Below are positions 15,471-24,095 of a DNA stretch of 26,787 nt, in pieces. Position numbers and translations under genes: made by a program. Origin of the DNA: CAZYIW01 sp964647705 (GTDB lineage: Bacteria > Pseudomonadota > Gammaproteobacteria > PS1 > Pseudothioglobaceae); contig CAZYIW010000016.1 of NCBI GenBank assembly GCA_964647705.1, positions 1 to 26,787 of the forward strand, given 5' to 3'. Positions within the stretch are counted from its first letter, which is position 1. Every line of letters starts with the position of its first letter. The notes under the pieces were generated by a model, which ran no database searches, had not been told where the DNA came from, and worked only from the letters and a program-made list of their open reading frames with translations.

Positions 15471-17301
15471 TCTGCTGTTTGTTAAAATAAACATCTAAAA
15501 CTTCTTTGGCCAGTGGAGCAGCCTTTGAACTACCACTGCCAGCATTCTCAACAATCACAGCAATGGCAATTTTGGGATCTTTAATGGGTGCAAAAGCTGT
15601 AAACAGTGCATGGTCTCTGAGGTGTTCTTCATACTTTTCTGCAATATATTCTTCCTCTGGATCTAGCCCAAATACTTGTGCAGTTCCAGTTTTACCTGCC
15701 ATGGTATAGTTTAGGTTTTTGTTGATCCTTCTAGCGGTACCTTGATTGCCATAGATGGTTTTTTCCATGCCTTCAAGCACACTTTCCCAATGATCAATAT
15801 TTTTAATGGGGATTTGTTGTGGCGAAGGTGTTTTGGTATTGTTGATCACGCCATCGGCAGATTGGATGCTTTTAAGTAATTTGGGTGGATAGAGCTGCCC
15901 TTTGTTGGCTAGAGCTGCGGTTGCAACTGCAAGTTGTAATGGACTGCTTGTCATAAATCCTTGTCCAATGCCGGTAATTAGAGTCTCACCACGGTACCAA
16001 GGTTGTTTTTTGTTAATTTTTTTCCAAGCCCTAGAAGGCAATACACCAGCACCCTCACCAGGAATATCAATGCCTGTTTTTTGTCCAAAATTAAAATATT
16101 TCAAGTTGTCATGGATCAAATCTATGCCCATATTGTCGGCCAATTCATAGAAAAAAACATCACAAGACTGTGCGATAGATTCTTTAACATCAACCTCACC
16201 GTGCCCAGTGCGTTTCCAGTCGTTGAATTTGCGTTTAACGTTCGGTAATTTAAAATGCCCAGGGCAGAACGTTTTACTGTGTTTTGTAATAACACCACTT
16301 TCAAGCCCGGCCAAAGCAACCATGGGTTTGACTGTTGAGCCAGGTGGGTAGAACCCTTGTACTGAGCGGTTGAGAAGGGGAATATCCTTTGAGGCTTGAA
16401 TATTTTGGTAGTTTTTTTGTGAAATACCACCAACAAACCAATTGGGGTTATAGGTTGGTGTACTCACTAAGGTAAGAACCTCACCATTGGTTACATCAAT
16501 CGCGACAATAGAGCCACGCCTTGACTCTAACAATGACTCTGCTTTCTTTTGCATATCTATATCAACACTCAAATACAGATTATTTCCGGGTGTTGAGGGT
16601 TGGATAACCTTGGTGTCAATTATCCTGCCAGATACGTTGCGTTCAATTTGTTGTGTACCAGTTGTGCCGTGTAACAAGCCTTCATATTGCTTTTCGATAC
16701 CAGTTTTGCCTACAAAAGTAGTGCCGAGATAATTTTTATCGTCATAAGTTTGCTTGTCTTTTTTGTTCATGTGAGAGACATATCCAACGACATGAACACT
16801 GGAATCTTGTTGTGGATAGATGCGGTGAAAGTAGGGTTGTATATCAACACCAATATAATCGTTACTGACCAAAAATTTGGCCACTTGTTGCTCATTGAGT
16901 TTGTGCCTGATGGGGATGCTGTGAAATTTTTTATAACGCTTCCTGTTTTTATGAAAATCGGTAATATCTTGTTCTTCAATAAAACCAGATTGCATCAGTA
17001 ATAATAATGTTTTTTCAATATCAGGGACTTTTTCAGGCGTGAGTGTTAGTTTGTAAGATAGCTCATTAGTGGCCAGCAATTGTCCGTTTCGGTCTAATAT
17101 CTTTCCACGTGTTGGAACAATTGCCACATCACGCATCTGATTCCCCAGAGCTTCTTGTAGATAGTGTTCGTTTTGTGTAATTTGCAGATTATATATTCGT
17201 AATACAACCAACAAAGTCAGTGCCAATATAAAGCCAATAGCAATAGTGAATCGAGAAGAAAAAATTCGATGTTCAAGTTGAGTATTACCGATTTTCTCCA
17301 T
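15463..17301 (-). CDS. mrdA: Peptidoglycan transpeptidase penicillin-binding protein 2
   Basis: PBP2 cross-links peptidoglycan during lateral wall growth as part of the elongasome. The 612-residue protein has a short cytoplasmic tail, one membrane anchor (about 14-36), a dimerisation/pedestal domain, and a transpeptidase domain with STVK (catalytic Ser322, Lys325), SCD (379-381) and KTG (537-539). The order after mreB, mreC and mreD, and the PPGSTVKP context, support PBP2 rather than FtsI. Its ATG shares one base with the mreD stop. rodA, its usual partner directly downstream, is not here: mrdA runs tail to tail into the receiver-like gene. Confidence 0.96.
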   Translation of the reverse strand: MEKIGNTQLEHRIFSSRFTIAIGFILALTLLVVLRIYNLQITQNEHYLQEALGNQMRDVAIVPTRGKILDRNGQLLATNELSYKLTLTPEKVPDIEKTLLLLMQSGFIEEQDITDFHKNRKRYKKFHSIPIRHKLNEQQVAKFLVSNDYIGVDIQPYFHRIYPQQDSSVHVVGYVSHMNKKDKQTYDDKNYLGTTFVGKTGIEKQYEGLLHGTTGTQQIERNVSGRIIDTKVIQPSTPGNNLYLSVDIDMQKKAESLLESRRGSIVAIDVTNGEVLTLVSTPTYNPNWFVGGISQKNYQNIQASKDIPLLNRSVQGFYPPGSTVKPMVALAGLESGVITKHSKTFCPGHFKLPNVKRKFNDWKRTGHGEVDVKESIAQSCDVFFYELADNMGIDLIHDNLKYFNFGQKTGIDIPGEGAGVLPSRAWKKINKKQPWYRGETLITGIGQGFMTSSPLQLAVATAALANKGQLYPPKLLKSIQSADGVINNTKTPSPQQIPIKNIDHWESVLEGMEKTIYGNQGTARRINKNLNYTMAGKTGTAQVFGLDPEEEYIAEKYEEHLRDHALFTAFAPIKDPKIAIAVIVENAGSGSSKAAPLAKEVLDVYFNKQQIN

Positions 17302-17768
17302 TATTGTTTCATGCGAGATAGTAGGTGTTTAATGATTGGCCAAATCAAAGCAGTTGTCACCGGTGCAAGGAGTAAATAATAACTAAAATTAAAGCCATGG
17401 ATTAATGTGTGTACTAACAGGATAAAGAACAGATAAATGCATGAAGCAGCAAAAATGTAGATTTGCTGAGTGCTTATATTTGAGACAAAAAATGATTGTT
17501 TGACATTGGCAATAAAGGCACTACTTAGAATCAGTGCTAAAGCATTTTGGGCGAGAATATCACCGGTTAATACATCTAGCAACACACCCAATAAAAGTGC
17601 TAAAAAAAAGCGACCTTTGGCCTGATAATAAACCAACCAGTAAGCGAAGAAAGTCAACATCCACAATGGCGATAAATCAATCGCAATGTCAGGCATTGGG
17701 ACAACACTTAGTACCAGCGCAATCAACGAGATTTTTATCAAAAAAACAAAAGGTCTTTGATTGGGCAT
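17301..17768 (-). CDS. mreD: Rod shape-determining protein MreD
   Basis: MreD is an integral inner-membrane component of the rod-shape complex. The 155-residue protein is almost entirely hydrophobic, with five to six predicted membrane segments, and includes LWMLTFFAYWLVYY and FLLALLLGVLLDVLTG, typical of the family. Two bases separate it from mreC and it overlaps mrdA by one base, so it is part of the mreBCD-mrdA operon. MreD sequences are poorly conserved; position makes the call firm. Confidence 0.93.
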   Translation of the reverse strand: MPNQRPFVFLIKISLIALVLSVVPMPDIAIDLSPLWMLTFFAYWLVYYQAKGRFFLALLLGVLLDVLTGDILAQNALALILSSAFIANVKQSFFVSNISTQQIYIFAASCIYLFFILLVHTLIHGFNFSYYLLLAPVTTALIWPIIKHLLSRMKQ

Positions 17769-17770
17769 GA

Positions 17771-18580
17771 CTATTCCTTTAACGAATTAAATTTACCCAC
17801 AAGTACAAACTCTAATTTTTCTGTGGTTTGTAGTGGTTTGAGCTCGATATGTAAAAACGGCTCATTGGGTAAAACCTGCTTTTGCGTTACAACACCAAGG
17901 GGGTAACCTTTTGGAAACTTTGAGCCGATGGCACTTGAGACAAACAAATCGCCAACTTCCACATCTGATTCAGATTCGATAAAATGAACTTTCATCGTTG
18001 GGGTTTTGGATGCAGAACCCTTACTGATGCCTCTGATGCCATTGCGCGCATTTTTAACCGGTATGTGTTGTGTTGGGTCGCTGGCCATCAATACAGTTGC
18101 GTAAACGGGCGTGGTTTGCGTTACCTGACCGATAATACCTTGTGCGCCAAGAACCACTTGCCCAACTTCGATTCCATTGTCACTGCCTTTATTGATAACC
18201 AATTGTTTTTTTAGTCGGGACTGACTCACCTTAGTAACACGAGAGAGTATGAATTCCGCATCTTTGAGAGTGTAGCTAGAACCTAATAATTCTTTGAGTT
18301 TTTTATTTTCTAGTTGGAGCTCATTATAGTTTTGGAATTTGGCTTTAAGCTCAAGCAGTTGTAGGTCAAGATCTTTGTTTTTTTGGATAAGTAGTTCTTT
18401 TTCACTGCCTTGTTCACTGATCCAGTAATAAAGCTGTGCAGGCAAATTAACCACTAGATAAATTGGAGAAACCGCAGTGGCAATGTGTTGTTTAATATTG
18501 TCTAGGTATGAAAACCTATAATCAGACAATATAAGAAATATAGAAAGAAATATTGGAATTAAAAGCCGAGTCAATGTCAT
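17771..18580 (-). CDS. mreC: Rod shape-determining protein MreC
   Basis: MreC is a membrane-anchored periplasmic scaffold linking MreB to the wall-synthesis enzymes. The 269-residue protein has one N-terminal membrane segment (about 5-22), a coiled coil (about 60-95, rich in Leu, Lys and Glu), and the beta-rich C-terminal domain with KGSDNGIEVGQVVLGAQGIIGQV, given here only as a position near 135-158, and SSAIGSKFPKGYPLGVV (about 214-230). It is 41 bases after mreB and followed closely by mreD. Confidence 0.95.
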   Translation of the reverse strand: MTLTRLLIPIFLSIFLILSDYRFSYLDNIKQHIATAVSPIYLVVNLPAQLYYWISEQGSEKELLIQKNKDLDLQLLELKAKFQNYNELQLENKKLKELLGSSYTLKDAEFILSRVTKVSQSRLKKQLVINKGSDNGIEVGQVVLGAQGIIGQVTQTTPVYATVLMASDPTQHIPVKNARNGIRGISKGSASKTPTMKVHFIESESDVEVGDLFVSSAIGSKFPKGYPLGVVTQKQVLPNEPFLHIELKPLQTTEKLEFVLVGKFNSLKE

Positions 18581-18621
18581 TATTAGTTACCCATTGCGTC
18601 GGTAAATTAAAACATAGAAAG

Positions 18622-19653
18622 TTATTCAGAGGCCAAGAATCCCATGTTGTGTTTGCTGATCATATCTAAGGCAACACCTCCTCCGCGAGCAACACAAGTT
18701 AGAGGATCATCGGCTATTCTAATTGGTAATTTGGTTTCTTGATGGATCAATTTATCAATACCACTTAATAGAGCACCACCACCAGTCATCACTATACCAT
18801 TCTCAGCAATGTCAGCTGCTAATTCAGGCGGTGTTTGCTCAAGAGCCGTTCTTACAGCACCCACAACCATGCTTAGTGGTTCTTGCAAGGCTTCCATCAC
18901 TTCTCCATTGGTTATCTCAAAGCTTACAGGAATGCCTTTGGCCACATCTCGACCGCGAAACTCCACTTTTCTTACCACATTGGTTTTGAATGCAGAACCT
19001 ACCTCTTCTTTGATTTGTTCAGCAGTTGCTTCACCAATAATAATTCCTTTTTCTCGGCGCACATATTTAATGATTGTTTCGTCAAATAGATCACCACCGA
19101 CACGCATCGAATCTGAATAAACAATACCATTAAGTGACATAATGGCAATTTCGGTAGTACCACCACCGATATCAATTACCATGGTTCCTGAAGCTTCTTC
19201 AATTGCCATACCAGCACCAAGGGCTGCTGCCATAGGCTCTTCGATTAAATAGACATCGCGTGCACCAGCACCAACAGCAGATTCTTTAATTGCTCGACGC
19301 TCAACTTGAGTTGCGCCACACGGTACACAAATAAGCACTTTGGGCGATGGTGAGAAAAAACCAGATTTCAATACTTTGCGGATAAAGTGTTGCAGCATTT
19401 TTTCGGTGACTTTAAAGTCGGCAATCACACCATCTTTCATCGGCCTTATGGCTTCAATTTGCCCTGGGGTTCTTCCCAACATGTTCTTAGCATCTTGGCC
19501 AACCGCAATAACCGTTGCTTCCATTGAACCTTTGTCATTACGAATTGCCACCACTGATGGTTCGTTAAGTACTACCGCACCGTCCATGTAGATCAGTGTA
19601 TTTGCAGTACCAAGATCAATCGAAAGATTCTGGCTTTTGAAAAGGTTAAACAT
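18622..19653 (-). CDS. mreB: Actin-like rod shape protein MreB
   Basis: MreB polymerises along the inner membrane and guides lateral wall synthesis. The 343 residues are typical, with SIDLGTANTLIY (11-22), VIDIGGGTTEIA in the second phosphate-binding loop (about 160-171), and VMTGGGALLSGID (about 288-300). The short, amphipathic N-terminus MFNLFKSQN fits membrane binding. It leads the operon mreB-mreC-mreD-mrdA. A GGGGGA site lies before the ATG. The 93-base gap to the divergent fumarase gene must hold both promoters; no single pair of hexamers stands out. Confidence 0.98.
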   Translation of the reverse strand: MFNLFKSQNLSIDLGTANTLIYMDGAVVLNEPSVVAIRNDKGSMEATVIAVGQDAKNMLGRTPGQIEAIRPMKDGVIADFKVTEKMLQHFIRKVLKSGFFSPSPKVLICVPCGATQVERRAIKESAVGAGARDVYLIEEPMAAALGAGMAIEEASGTMVIDIGGGTTEIAIMSLNGIVYSDSMRVGGDLFDETIIKYVRREKGIIIGEATAEQIKEEVGSAFKTNVVRKVEFRGRDVAKGIPVSFEITNGEVMEALQEPLSMVVGAVRTALEQTPPELAADIAENGIVMTGGGALLSGIDKLIHQETKLPIRIADDPLTCVARGGGVALDMISKHNMGFLASE

Positions 19654-19746
19654 AATAATCCCCCGGTGCTATTGCAGTATAAAATAAATAATCTGAATAC
19701 TATAACCACATCACTAAAATTAGGCAATAGCTAAGGGAAAATAAAT

Positions 19747-21240
19747 ATGAAGATTCGCAAGCAAGATGTGATTGAAAGTGTCTCCCAAGCGCTGCAATAT
19801 ATTTCTTATTACCATTCACCCGATTTTATCAAGGCCATGGTTCGTGCTTATGATCAAGAAACCAATTTATCGGCCAAAAATGCCATTGCTCAAATTTTAA
19901 TTAATTCTAAACTCTCAGCACTTGGTCAACGACCCATGTGCCAAGATACTGGCATTGTCAATGTGTTTGTTGAAGTGGGCATGGATGTTGACTGGGAAAG
20001 TGACATTTCCCTAGAAGAGATGATTAATGAAGGTGTCAGACGTGCTTACACTAATTCGCAAAACCCTTTAAGAGCATCGGTTGTGAAAGATCCTTTATTC
20101 TCAAGAGAGAATACCAAAGACAATACTCCAGCGGTTATTCATACCAAGGTCGTACCAGGCAAAATACTAAAATTTATAGTGGCTGCAAAAGGTTGTGGTT
20201 CAGAAAACAAAGCCAAATTCACAGTATTGATGCCAGATGATGATATCAAAGACTGGGTGTTAAAAACCATTCCCACCATGGGGGCGGGCTGGTGTCCACC
20301 AGGTTTGATTGGAATAGGTGTGGGCGGCACTGCTGAAAAAGCCATGCTCATGGCCAAAGAAAGTTTAATGGAGGAGGTTGATATTGAAACAGTGCGTCAG
20401 AAGTCGCAAAAAACCCCAATTGAGAAACTTCGATTAGAGTTGTACGATGCCATTAACGATTTGGGCATTGGTGCTCAAGGTTTAGGCGGTCTGAGTACTG
20501 TGCTTGATGTCAAAATCAAAGATTATCCCACGCATGCAGCCTCTCAACCAGTGGCCATGATTCCTAATTGTGCGGCAACACGACATGTGCATTTTTCAAT
20601 GGACGATTCAGGCATCGCCAAATTACCGGAGGTGGACATCACTCACTATCCAGAATTGGAGATGGATTATTCGCAATATAAACGGGTTAATTTAGAGACA
20701 CTGACTCGCAAACAAATGCAAGAGTGGAATATTGGTGACACATTACTGCTTAGTGGCACCATTCTCACTGGACGCGATGCAGCCCATAAACGTCTAAAAC
20801 AGATGATTGACAGTGGTAAGGGTTTACCCAAGGGCGTAGATTTTAACAACAAATTTATCTATTACGTTGGCCCAGTGGATGCAATAGGTGATGAAGTAAT
20901 CGGCCCTGCAGGGCCAACCACCGCAACACGCATGGATAAGTTTTCAGACATGATGTTAGAAAAAACTGGCATCCTAGGAATGATTGGTAAGGCTGAGAGA
21001 GGTGAGGCAACCACAAACAGCATTAAAAAACATGGGGCAAGTTATTTAATTGCAGTGGGTGGTGCGGCTTATTTGATTGCACAATCGATTAAAAAATCCA
21101 AAAAAATTGCTTTTGAAGACTTGGGCATGGAAGCCATTTACGAATTGGAAGTCAAAGACATGCCAGTAACAGTTGCAGTGGATCCACAGGGCAATAATAT
21201 CCACAGCATTTTTCAACAATTACAAGTTAAGTATAATTAG
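19747..21240 (+). CDS. Class I fumarate hydratase (iron-sulfur)
   Basis: Converts fumarate and malate reversibly in the TCA cycle, using an oxygen-sensitive [4Fe-4S] cluster. The 497-residue protein fuses the alpha-type domain (about 1-285) and beta-type domain (about 310-497). Cys65 (MCQDTG), Cys183 (GWCPPG) and Cys275 (NCAATRH) have nearly the same spacing as the three cluster ligands of E. coli FumA. The beta part shows GDTLLLSGTILTGRDAAHKR and GPVDAIGDEVIGPAGPTTATR. It is shorter than E. coli FumA (548) but complete. The related tartrate dehydratase cannot be excluded from sequence alone, but fumarase is more likely in a central-metabolism context. AAGGGAA precedes the ATG; rnpB starts 5 bases after the stop. 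Confidence 0.93.
   Translation: MKIRKQDVIESVSQALQYISYYHSPDFIKAMVRAYDQETNLSAKNAIAQILINSKLSALGQRPMCQDTGIVNVFVEVGMDVDWESDISLEEMINEGVRRAYTNSQNPLRASVVKDPLFSRENTKDNTPAVIHTKVVPGKILKFIVAAKGCGSENKAKFTVLMPDDDIKDWVLKTIPTMGAGWCPPGLIGIGVGGTAEKAMLMAKESLMEEVDIETVRQKSQKTPIEKLRLELYDAINDLGIGAQGLGGLSTVLDVKIKDYPTHAASQPVAMIPNCAATRHVHFSMDDSGIAKLPEVDITHYPELEMDYSQYKRVNLETLTRKQMQEWNIGDTLLLSGTILTGRDAAHKRLKQMIDSGKGLPKGVDFNNKFIYYVGPVDAIGDEVIGPAGPTTATRMDKFSDMMLEKTGILGMIGKAERGEATTNSIKKHGASYLIAVGGAAYLIAQSIKKSKKIAFEDLGMEAIYELEVKDMPVTVAVDPQGNNIHSIFQQLQVKYN
21232..21237 (+). promoter_or_regulatory. Probable -10 box of rnpB inside the fumarase gene end
   Basis: A perfect TATAAT ends just before the fumarase TAG stop and lies nine bases before the first paired base of rnpB (21246), the spacing expected for transcription starting at the RNA's 5' end. 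It is encoded by the last two sense codons (Tyr-Asn). A -35 match at 16-18 bases is poor (T-rich only). Confidence 0.6.
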
Positions 21241-21245
21241 CCATT

Positions 21246-21584
21246 GAAGTTGGTCGGATGGTCGCTGAAAGCTTGTCTTTTAGAGGAAAGTCCGGGCTCC
21301 ATAGAGCAAAGTGCTAGCTAACGGCTAGGTATGGCGACATAACGGAAAGTGCTGCAGAGATTTAGACCGCCTGCATGCAGGTAAGGGTGAGAAGGTGTGG
21401 TAAGAGCGCACCGCGCGTTTGGTGACAACCGTGGCAAGGTAAACCCCACTTGGAGCAAGCTCAAATAGGATGATGATGAGGTGGCTCGCCAAGTCATCGG
21501 GTAGAGTGCTTGAGGTGTTTGGTGACAAACATCCCAGATGAATGACCATCAATTACAGAACCCGGCTTACAGACCAACTTCATT
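21246..21584 (+). ncRNA. rnpB: RNase P RNA (type A)
   Basis: The catalytic RNA that trims tRNA 5' leaders with protein RnpA. The 5' end GAAGTTGGTC (21246-21255) pairs with GACCAACTTC (21572-21581) to form helix P1. Between them are the universal core blocks: GAGGAAAGTCCGGGCTCC (21283-21300), GGTAAGGGTGAGAAGGTG, GGTAAGAGCGCACCGCGCG, GGAGCAAGCTCAAATAGG, and near the 3' end ACAGAACCCGGCTTA. It is shorter than the E. coli RNA (377), mainly through a reduced P3 and other peripheral helices. The 3' end is approximate; no clear terminator hairpin follows. A minus-strand open frame across it is not a gene. Confidence 0.97.
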
Positions 21585-21683
21585 TTATTTCGTTTTCCCA
21601 TCTATGGCGTGAAATATTGTAAATACGGATAAAAAACAATAAAAGTAGTAATAATATTTGCCTAGAATTTTATTTAAAATTTC

Positions 21684-21712
21684 TTGATTCAGTTAAAAAT
21701 GAATTGTAGAAT
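21684..21712 (+). promoter_or_regulatory. Probable sigma-70 promoter of the small exported protein gene
   Basis: TTGATT (21684-21689) and TAGAAT (21707-21712) are separated by exactly 17 bases. The expected start point falls at or within a few bases of the first ATG (21719), which would give an mRNA with almost no leader. Confidence 0.5.
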
Positions 21713-21718
21713 GAGTGC

Positions 21719-21997
21719 ATGATGATGAAAAATATTGGATTTTTTGCTTTTTTAATACTCTCAGCCACTGCCCATGCTGATAAAGGGATTTATTATCAAG
21801 ATAAATACATCACCATCTATAACGACAACACGGTGGTATATACCGGTAGCGAACGTGCGGTGAAATTTAAGGAATCAACAACTTGGGTTGAGGAAGATTA
21901 CTTTACCCAACAAGAAAAATATTGTGAAGTGGACTCAAACTATGGGAAGAAGCTCATGAGCTCGCTAAAAAAATCAAAAACAAACACCAAGCAATAG
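21719..21997 (+). CDS. Small exported protein of unknown function
   Basis: I do not recognise this 92-residue protein. It has a clear Sec signal peptide (Lys4, then a hydrophobic stretch, cleavage near AHA-DK at residue 20). The mature 72 residues contain many Tyr, Lys and Glu, one Cys (Cys69) and a Lys/Ser-rich tail. The segment YYQDKYITIYNDNTVVYTGS suggests beta strands. Three ATG codons in a row open the frame (21719, 21722, 21725) and no Shine-Dalgarno sequence is present; the promoter at 21684-21712 sits right against them. It converges on prmC with a 4-base gap. Confidence 0.7.
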   Translation: MMMKNIGFFAFLILSATAHADKGIYYQDKYITIYNDNTVVYTGSERAVKFKESTTWVEEDYFTQQEKYCEVDSNYGKKLMSSLKKSKTNTKQ

Positions 21998-22001
21998 CAA
22001 T

Positions 22002-22790
22002 TTAGGCAATCTGTGCTAGCACAGCGCGATCATTTTGATTGTAATCTTTAAATCTTAAAATATTTTTAAATTCTTTTTTTAATAAATCAACAACCTTATC
22101 TTGTTGATCATAACCGTGTTCCATTAGCAAATAACCATGAGGTTTAAGGTATTTTGGCGCTTGGTTGATAATCGTATTGATATCATTCAGACCACTTTTT
22201 CCAGAAACCAGAGCAGAGGTTGGTTCATTTTTTAGTTTTTCAAGATAAGGGTCGTTTTCTTTAATATAAGGTGGGTTAGAGACAATCAAATCAAAACTTT
22301 GATTGACAATGGGCTCAAACCAGCTGCCTTGGATAAAATCAATCTTGGTTGTGGCGTTTTTTTTGGCAATATCGAGTGCTTGTTTTGATAAATCGACGGC
22401 GGTCACATGCCAGTTTGGGTTTTTGTCTGCCAAGGTGATGGCAATGACACCACTGCCTGTTCCTAAATCCAAAACATCACAAGGCTTTTGTTTGTTTGGA
22501 AATAAATCTAGGGCAATATCAATTAATAATTCTGTTTCAGGTCTTGGAATCAAAACATCAGGCGTAACCTGAAAATCTAAATGATAAAAACCCTTGGTAC
22601 CCGATAAATAAGCAAATGGGATGCCACTAGATCTTTTTTCAATCAGCGAATCAAGCAGATTTTTTTCTTGGGTGTTGAGTTGGTATTTCGGCTGCGCATA
22701 AATCTGCGCTGTGTTTTTTTGAAGTGCTAAAGATAACAGTGGTGCAATGTCTTCTGCACCAGTGGATAGATAGTCATCAATAGTGCTCAA
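22002..22790 (-). CDS. prmC: Release factor glutamine methyltransferase PrmC
   Basis: PrmC (HemK) methylates the Gln of the GGQ motif in release factors RF1 and RF2, improving termination. The 262 residues show the substrate-loop segment IPRPETE (81-87), the SAM-binding motif DLGTGSG (108-114) and the catalytic NPPY (172-175). It usually follows prfA; here it follows an exported rhodanese gene after three bases, so it is the last gene of the rnfE-rhodanese-prmC unit. Confidence 0.96.
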   Translation of the reverse strand: MSTIDDYLSTGAEDIAPLLSLALQKNTAQIYAQPKYQLNTQEKNLLDSLIEKRSSGIPFAYLSGTKGFYHLDFQVTPDVLIPRPETELLIDIALDLFPNKQKPCDVLDLGTGSGVIAITLADKNPNWHVTAVDLSKQALDIAKKNATTKIDFIQGSWFEPIVNQSFDLIVSNPPYIKENDPYLEKLKNEPTSALVSGKSGLNDINTIINQAPKYLKPHGYLLMEHGYDQQDKVVDLLKKEFKNILRFKDYNQNDRAVLAQIA

Positions 22791-22793
22791 ATG

Positions 22794-23420
22794 CTATAAA
22801 TTAACCGTGGTCAATCCTAAAGATTTCCAGTTTTGCATACCACCACGGAAATATTTGATTTTTGCAGCTGGATAGCCATAGCTTAATAGGGCTTTGACCG
22901 CAGCGGGTGTTTGTCCACACCAAACGCCATTACAATACATCACCAAAGTTTTGGCATAAGTAAAGTCAAAGGTGTCATCCACTTGCACACCCAATTCGTC
23001 CTCCATGATTTCTAACGCTTTGCCTTTGTTTTTAAACTTTGTATATGGGATATTGATGGCTGTCGGGATACCACCTGAGATGGCTACCCAGCTTGGTGTG
23101 CGCGTGTCAATCACGACAATACTTTCATCACCAGCTGACTTTTGTTTGACATATTCAATCATATCCAATTCGCCAATGGTTTCCACCGCATGGGGGGCAA
23201 ATGGATGCATGGGTTGTATTTTTCCACGTGCAGTTTTTAGATAAAAACTGGAGATGGTGTTTTCTTTGTCTTGGTTACGTTGGAGTTTAACGGCTTTGCC
23301 TTTGTGCATAACTTCAACAGAAACCACACCGGGCGAGATAAAAACCTCTTTGGTTTTTTCACCTTCGGCATTGGCCATCAATGCTAAGCTAGATAAAAAT
23401 AAAGCGATTAGTTTTTTCAT
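22794..23420 (-). CDS. Exported rhodanese-domain protein
   Basis: A 208-residue protein with a Sec signal (cleavage near residue 18, ANA-EG), a region of unknown type (about 25-80), and a rhodanese domain (about 82-208) with VVIDTRTPSW (102-111) and the active loop CNGVWCG (163-169). Cys163 is in the catalytic position; Cys168 is a second cysteine in the loop. RGGMQNWKSLG at the end is typical of rhodaneses. It would transfer sulfane sulfur or sense redox state in the periplasm. Its ATG overlaps the rnfE stop by four bases, so the two are translationally coupled. In a thiosulfate oxidiser a role in periplasmic sulfur handling is plausible but unproven. Confidence 0.88.
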   Translation of the reverse strand: MKKLIALFLSSLALMANAEGEKTKEVFISPGVVSVEVMHKGKAVKLQRNQDKENTISSFYLKTARGKIQPMHPFAPHAVETIGELDMIEYVKQKSAGDESIVVIDTRTPSWVAISGGIPTAINIPYTKFKNKGKALEIMEDELGVQVDDTFDFTYAKTLVMYCNGVWCGQTPAAVKALLSYGYPAAKIKYFRGGMQNWKSLGLTTVNL

Positions 23421-24088
23421 GCTTTCTCCATTTGTGTAACAATAATTGCTGATTTTTTTGATTTTAAATCAATGGCATTCTTAATGGCAACAATAAACCC
23501 CAAACCAATAAAAGCACCTGGTGGTAGGATTGCCAATAGTGTGCCTTGGTAATCTTCAAACAAGCGTACGCTTAATTGCTCTCCTACAGAACCTAACAAA
23601 ATAGCAGATTGATCGAATAGCGTGCCAGAGCCAATCACCTCACGCATTGCGCCTAAGATTATCAACACCACTGAAAATCCAATGCCCATCATCAAGCCGT
23701 CTAATAAGGATTTGTCCCAACTATTTTTGCTAGCAAATGCTTCAGCTCTGCCCAATATAGCGCAATTGGTTACAATCAGTGGCACAAAAATCCCCAAAAT
23801 CAAATACAAATCATAAAAATACGATTGCATAATCAACTCAACAATAGTCACAAAAGAGGCAATCAGTAGTACAAATATCGGAATACGAACTTCGTTTGAA
23901 ATTTGCTTTCGAAAAAGCGAGATAGTCACATTTGAAGCAATCAGAACAAAAGTTGTAGCCAATCCTAAGCCAATGGCATTGACCACATTATTGGTAACCG
24001 CTAAAAGAGGGCACAAACCCAATAAAGCCACTAAGGCTTGGTTATTATTCCACAGGCCGTTTCTGGCAATTTTTAGATAATCATCCAT
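23417..24088 (-). CDS. rsxE: Rnf/Rsx electron transport complex subunit E
   Basis: RnfE/RsxE is an integral membrane subunit of the Rnf complex, which couples ferredoxin and NAD redox chemistry to ion flow, or keeps SoxR reduced in E. coli (Rsx). The 223-residue protein has about six membrane helices and the family blocks LWNNNQALVALLGLCPLLAVTN (about 12-33), RIPIFVLLIAS, IVTNCAILGRAEAFASK and LPPGAFIGLGF. These match RnfE better than the related NqrD. The other rnf genes usually sit directly upstream, but here upstream is a small doubtful ORF and clpB, so this copy is separated from them. Confidence 0.93.
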   Translation of the reverse strand: MDDYLKIARNGLWNNNQALVALLGLCPLLAVTNNVVNAIGLGLATTFVLIASNVTISLFRKQISNEVRIPIFVLLIASFVTIVELIMQSYFYDLYLILGIFVPLIVTNCAILGRAEAFASKNSWDKSLLDGLMMGIGFSVVLIILGAMREVIGSGTLFDQSAILLGSVGEQLSVRLFEDYQGTLLAILPPGAFIGLGFIVAIKNAIDLKSKKSAIIVTQMEKA

Positions 24089-24095
24089 AAGCTTG

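Noticed and set aside
21325..21552. Minus-strand open frame of 75 residues across rnpB
   Set aside because: It lies wholly inside a well-supported structural RNA and resembles no protein.
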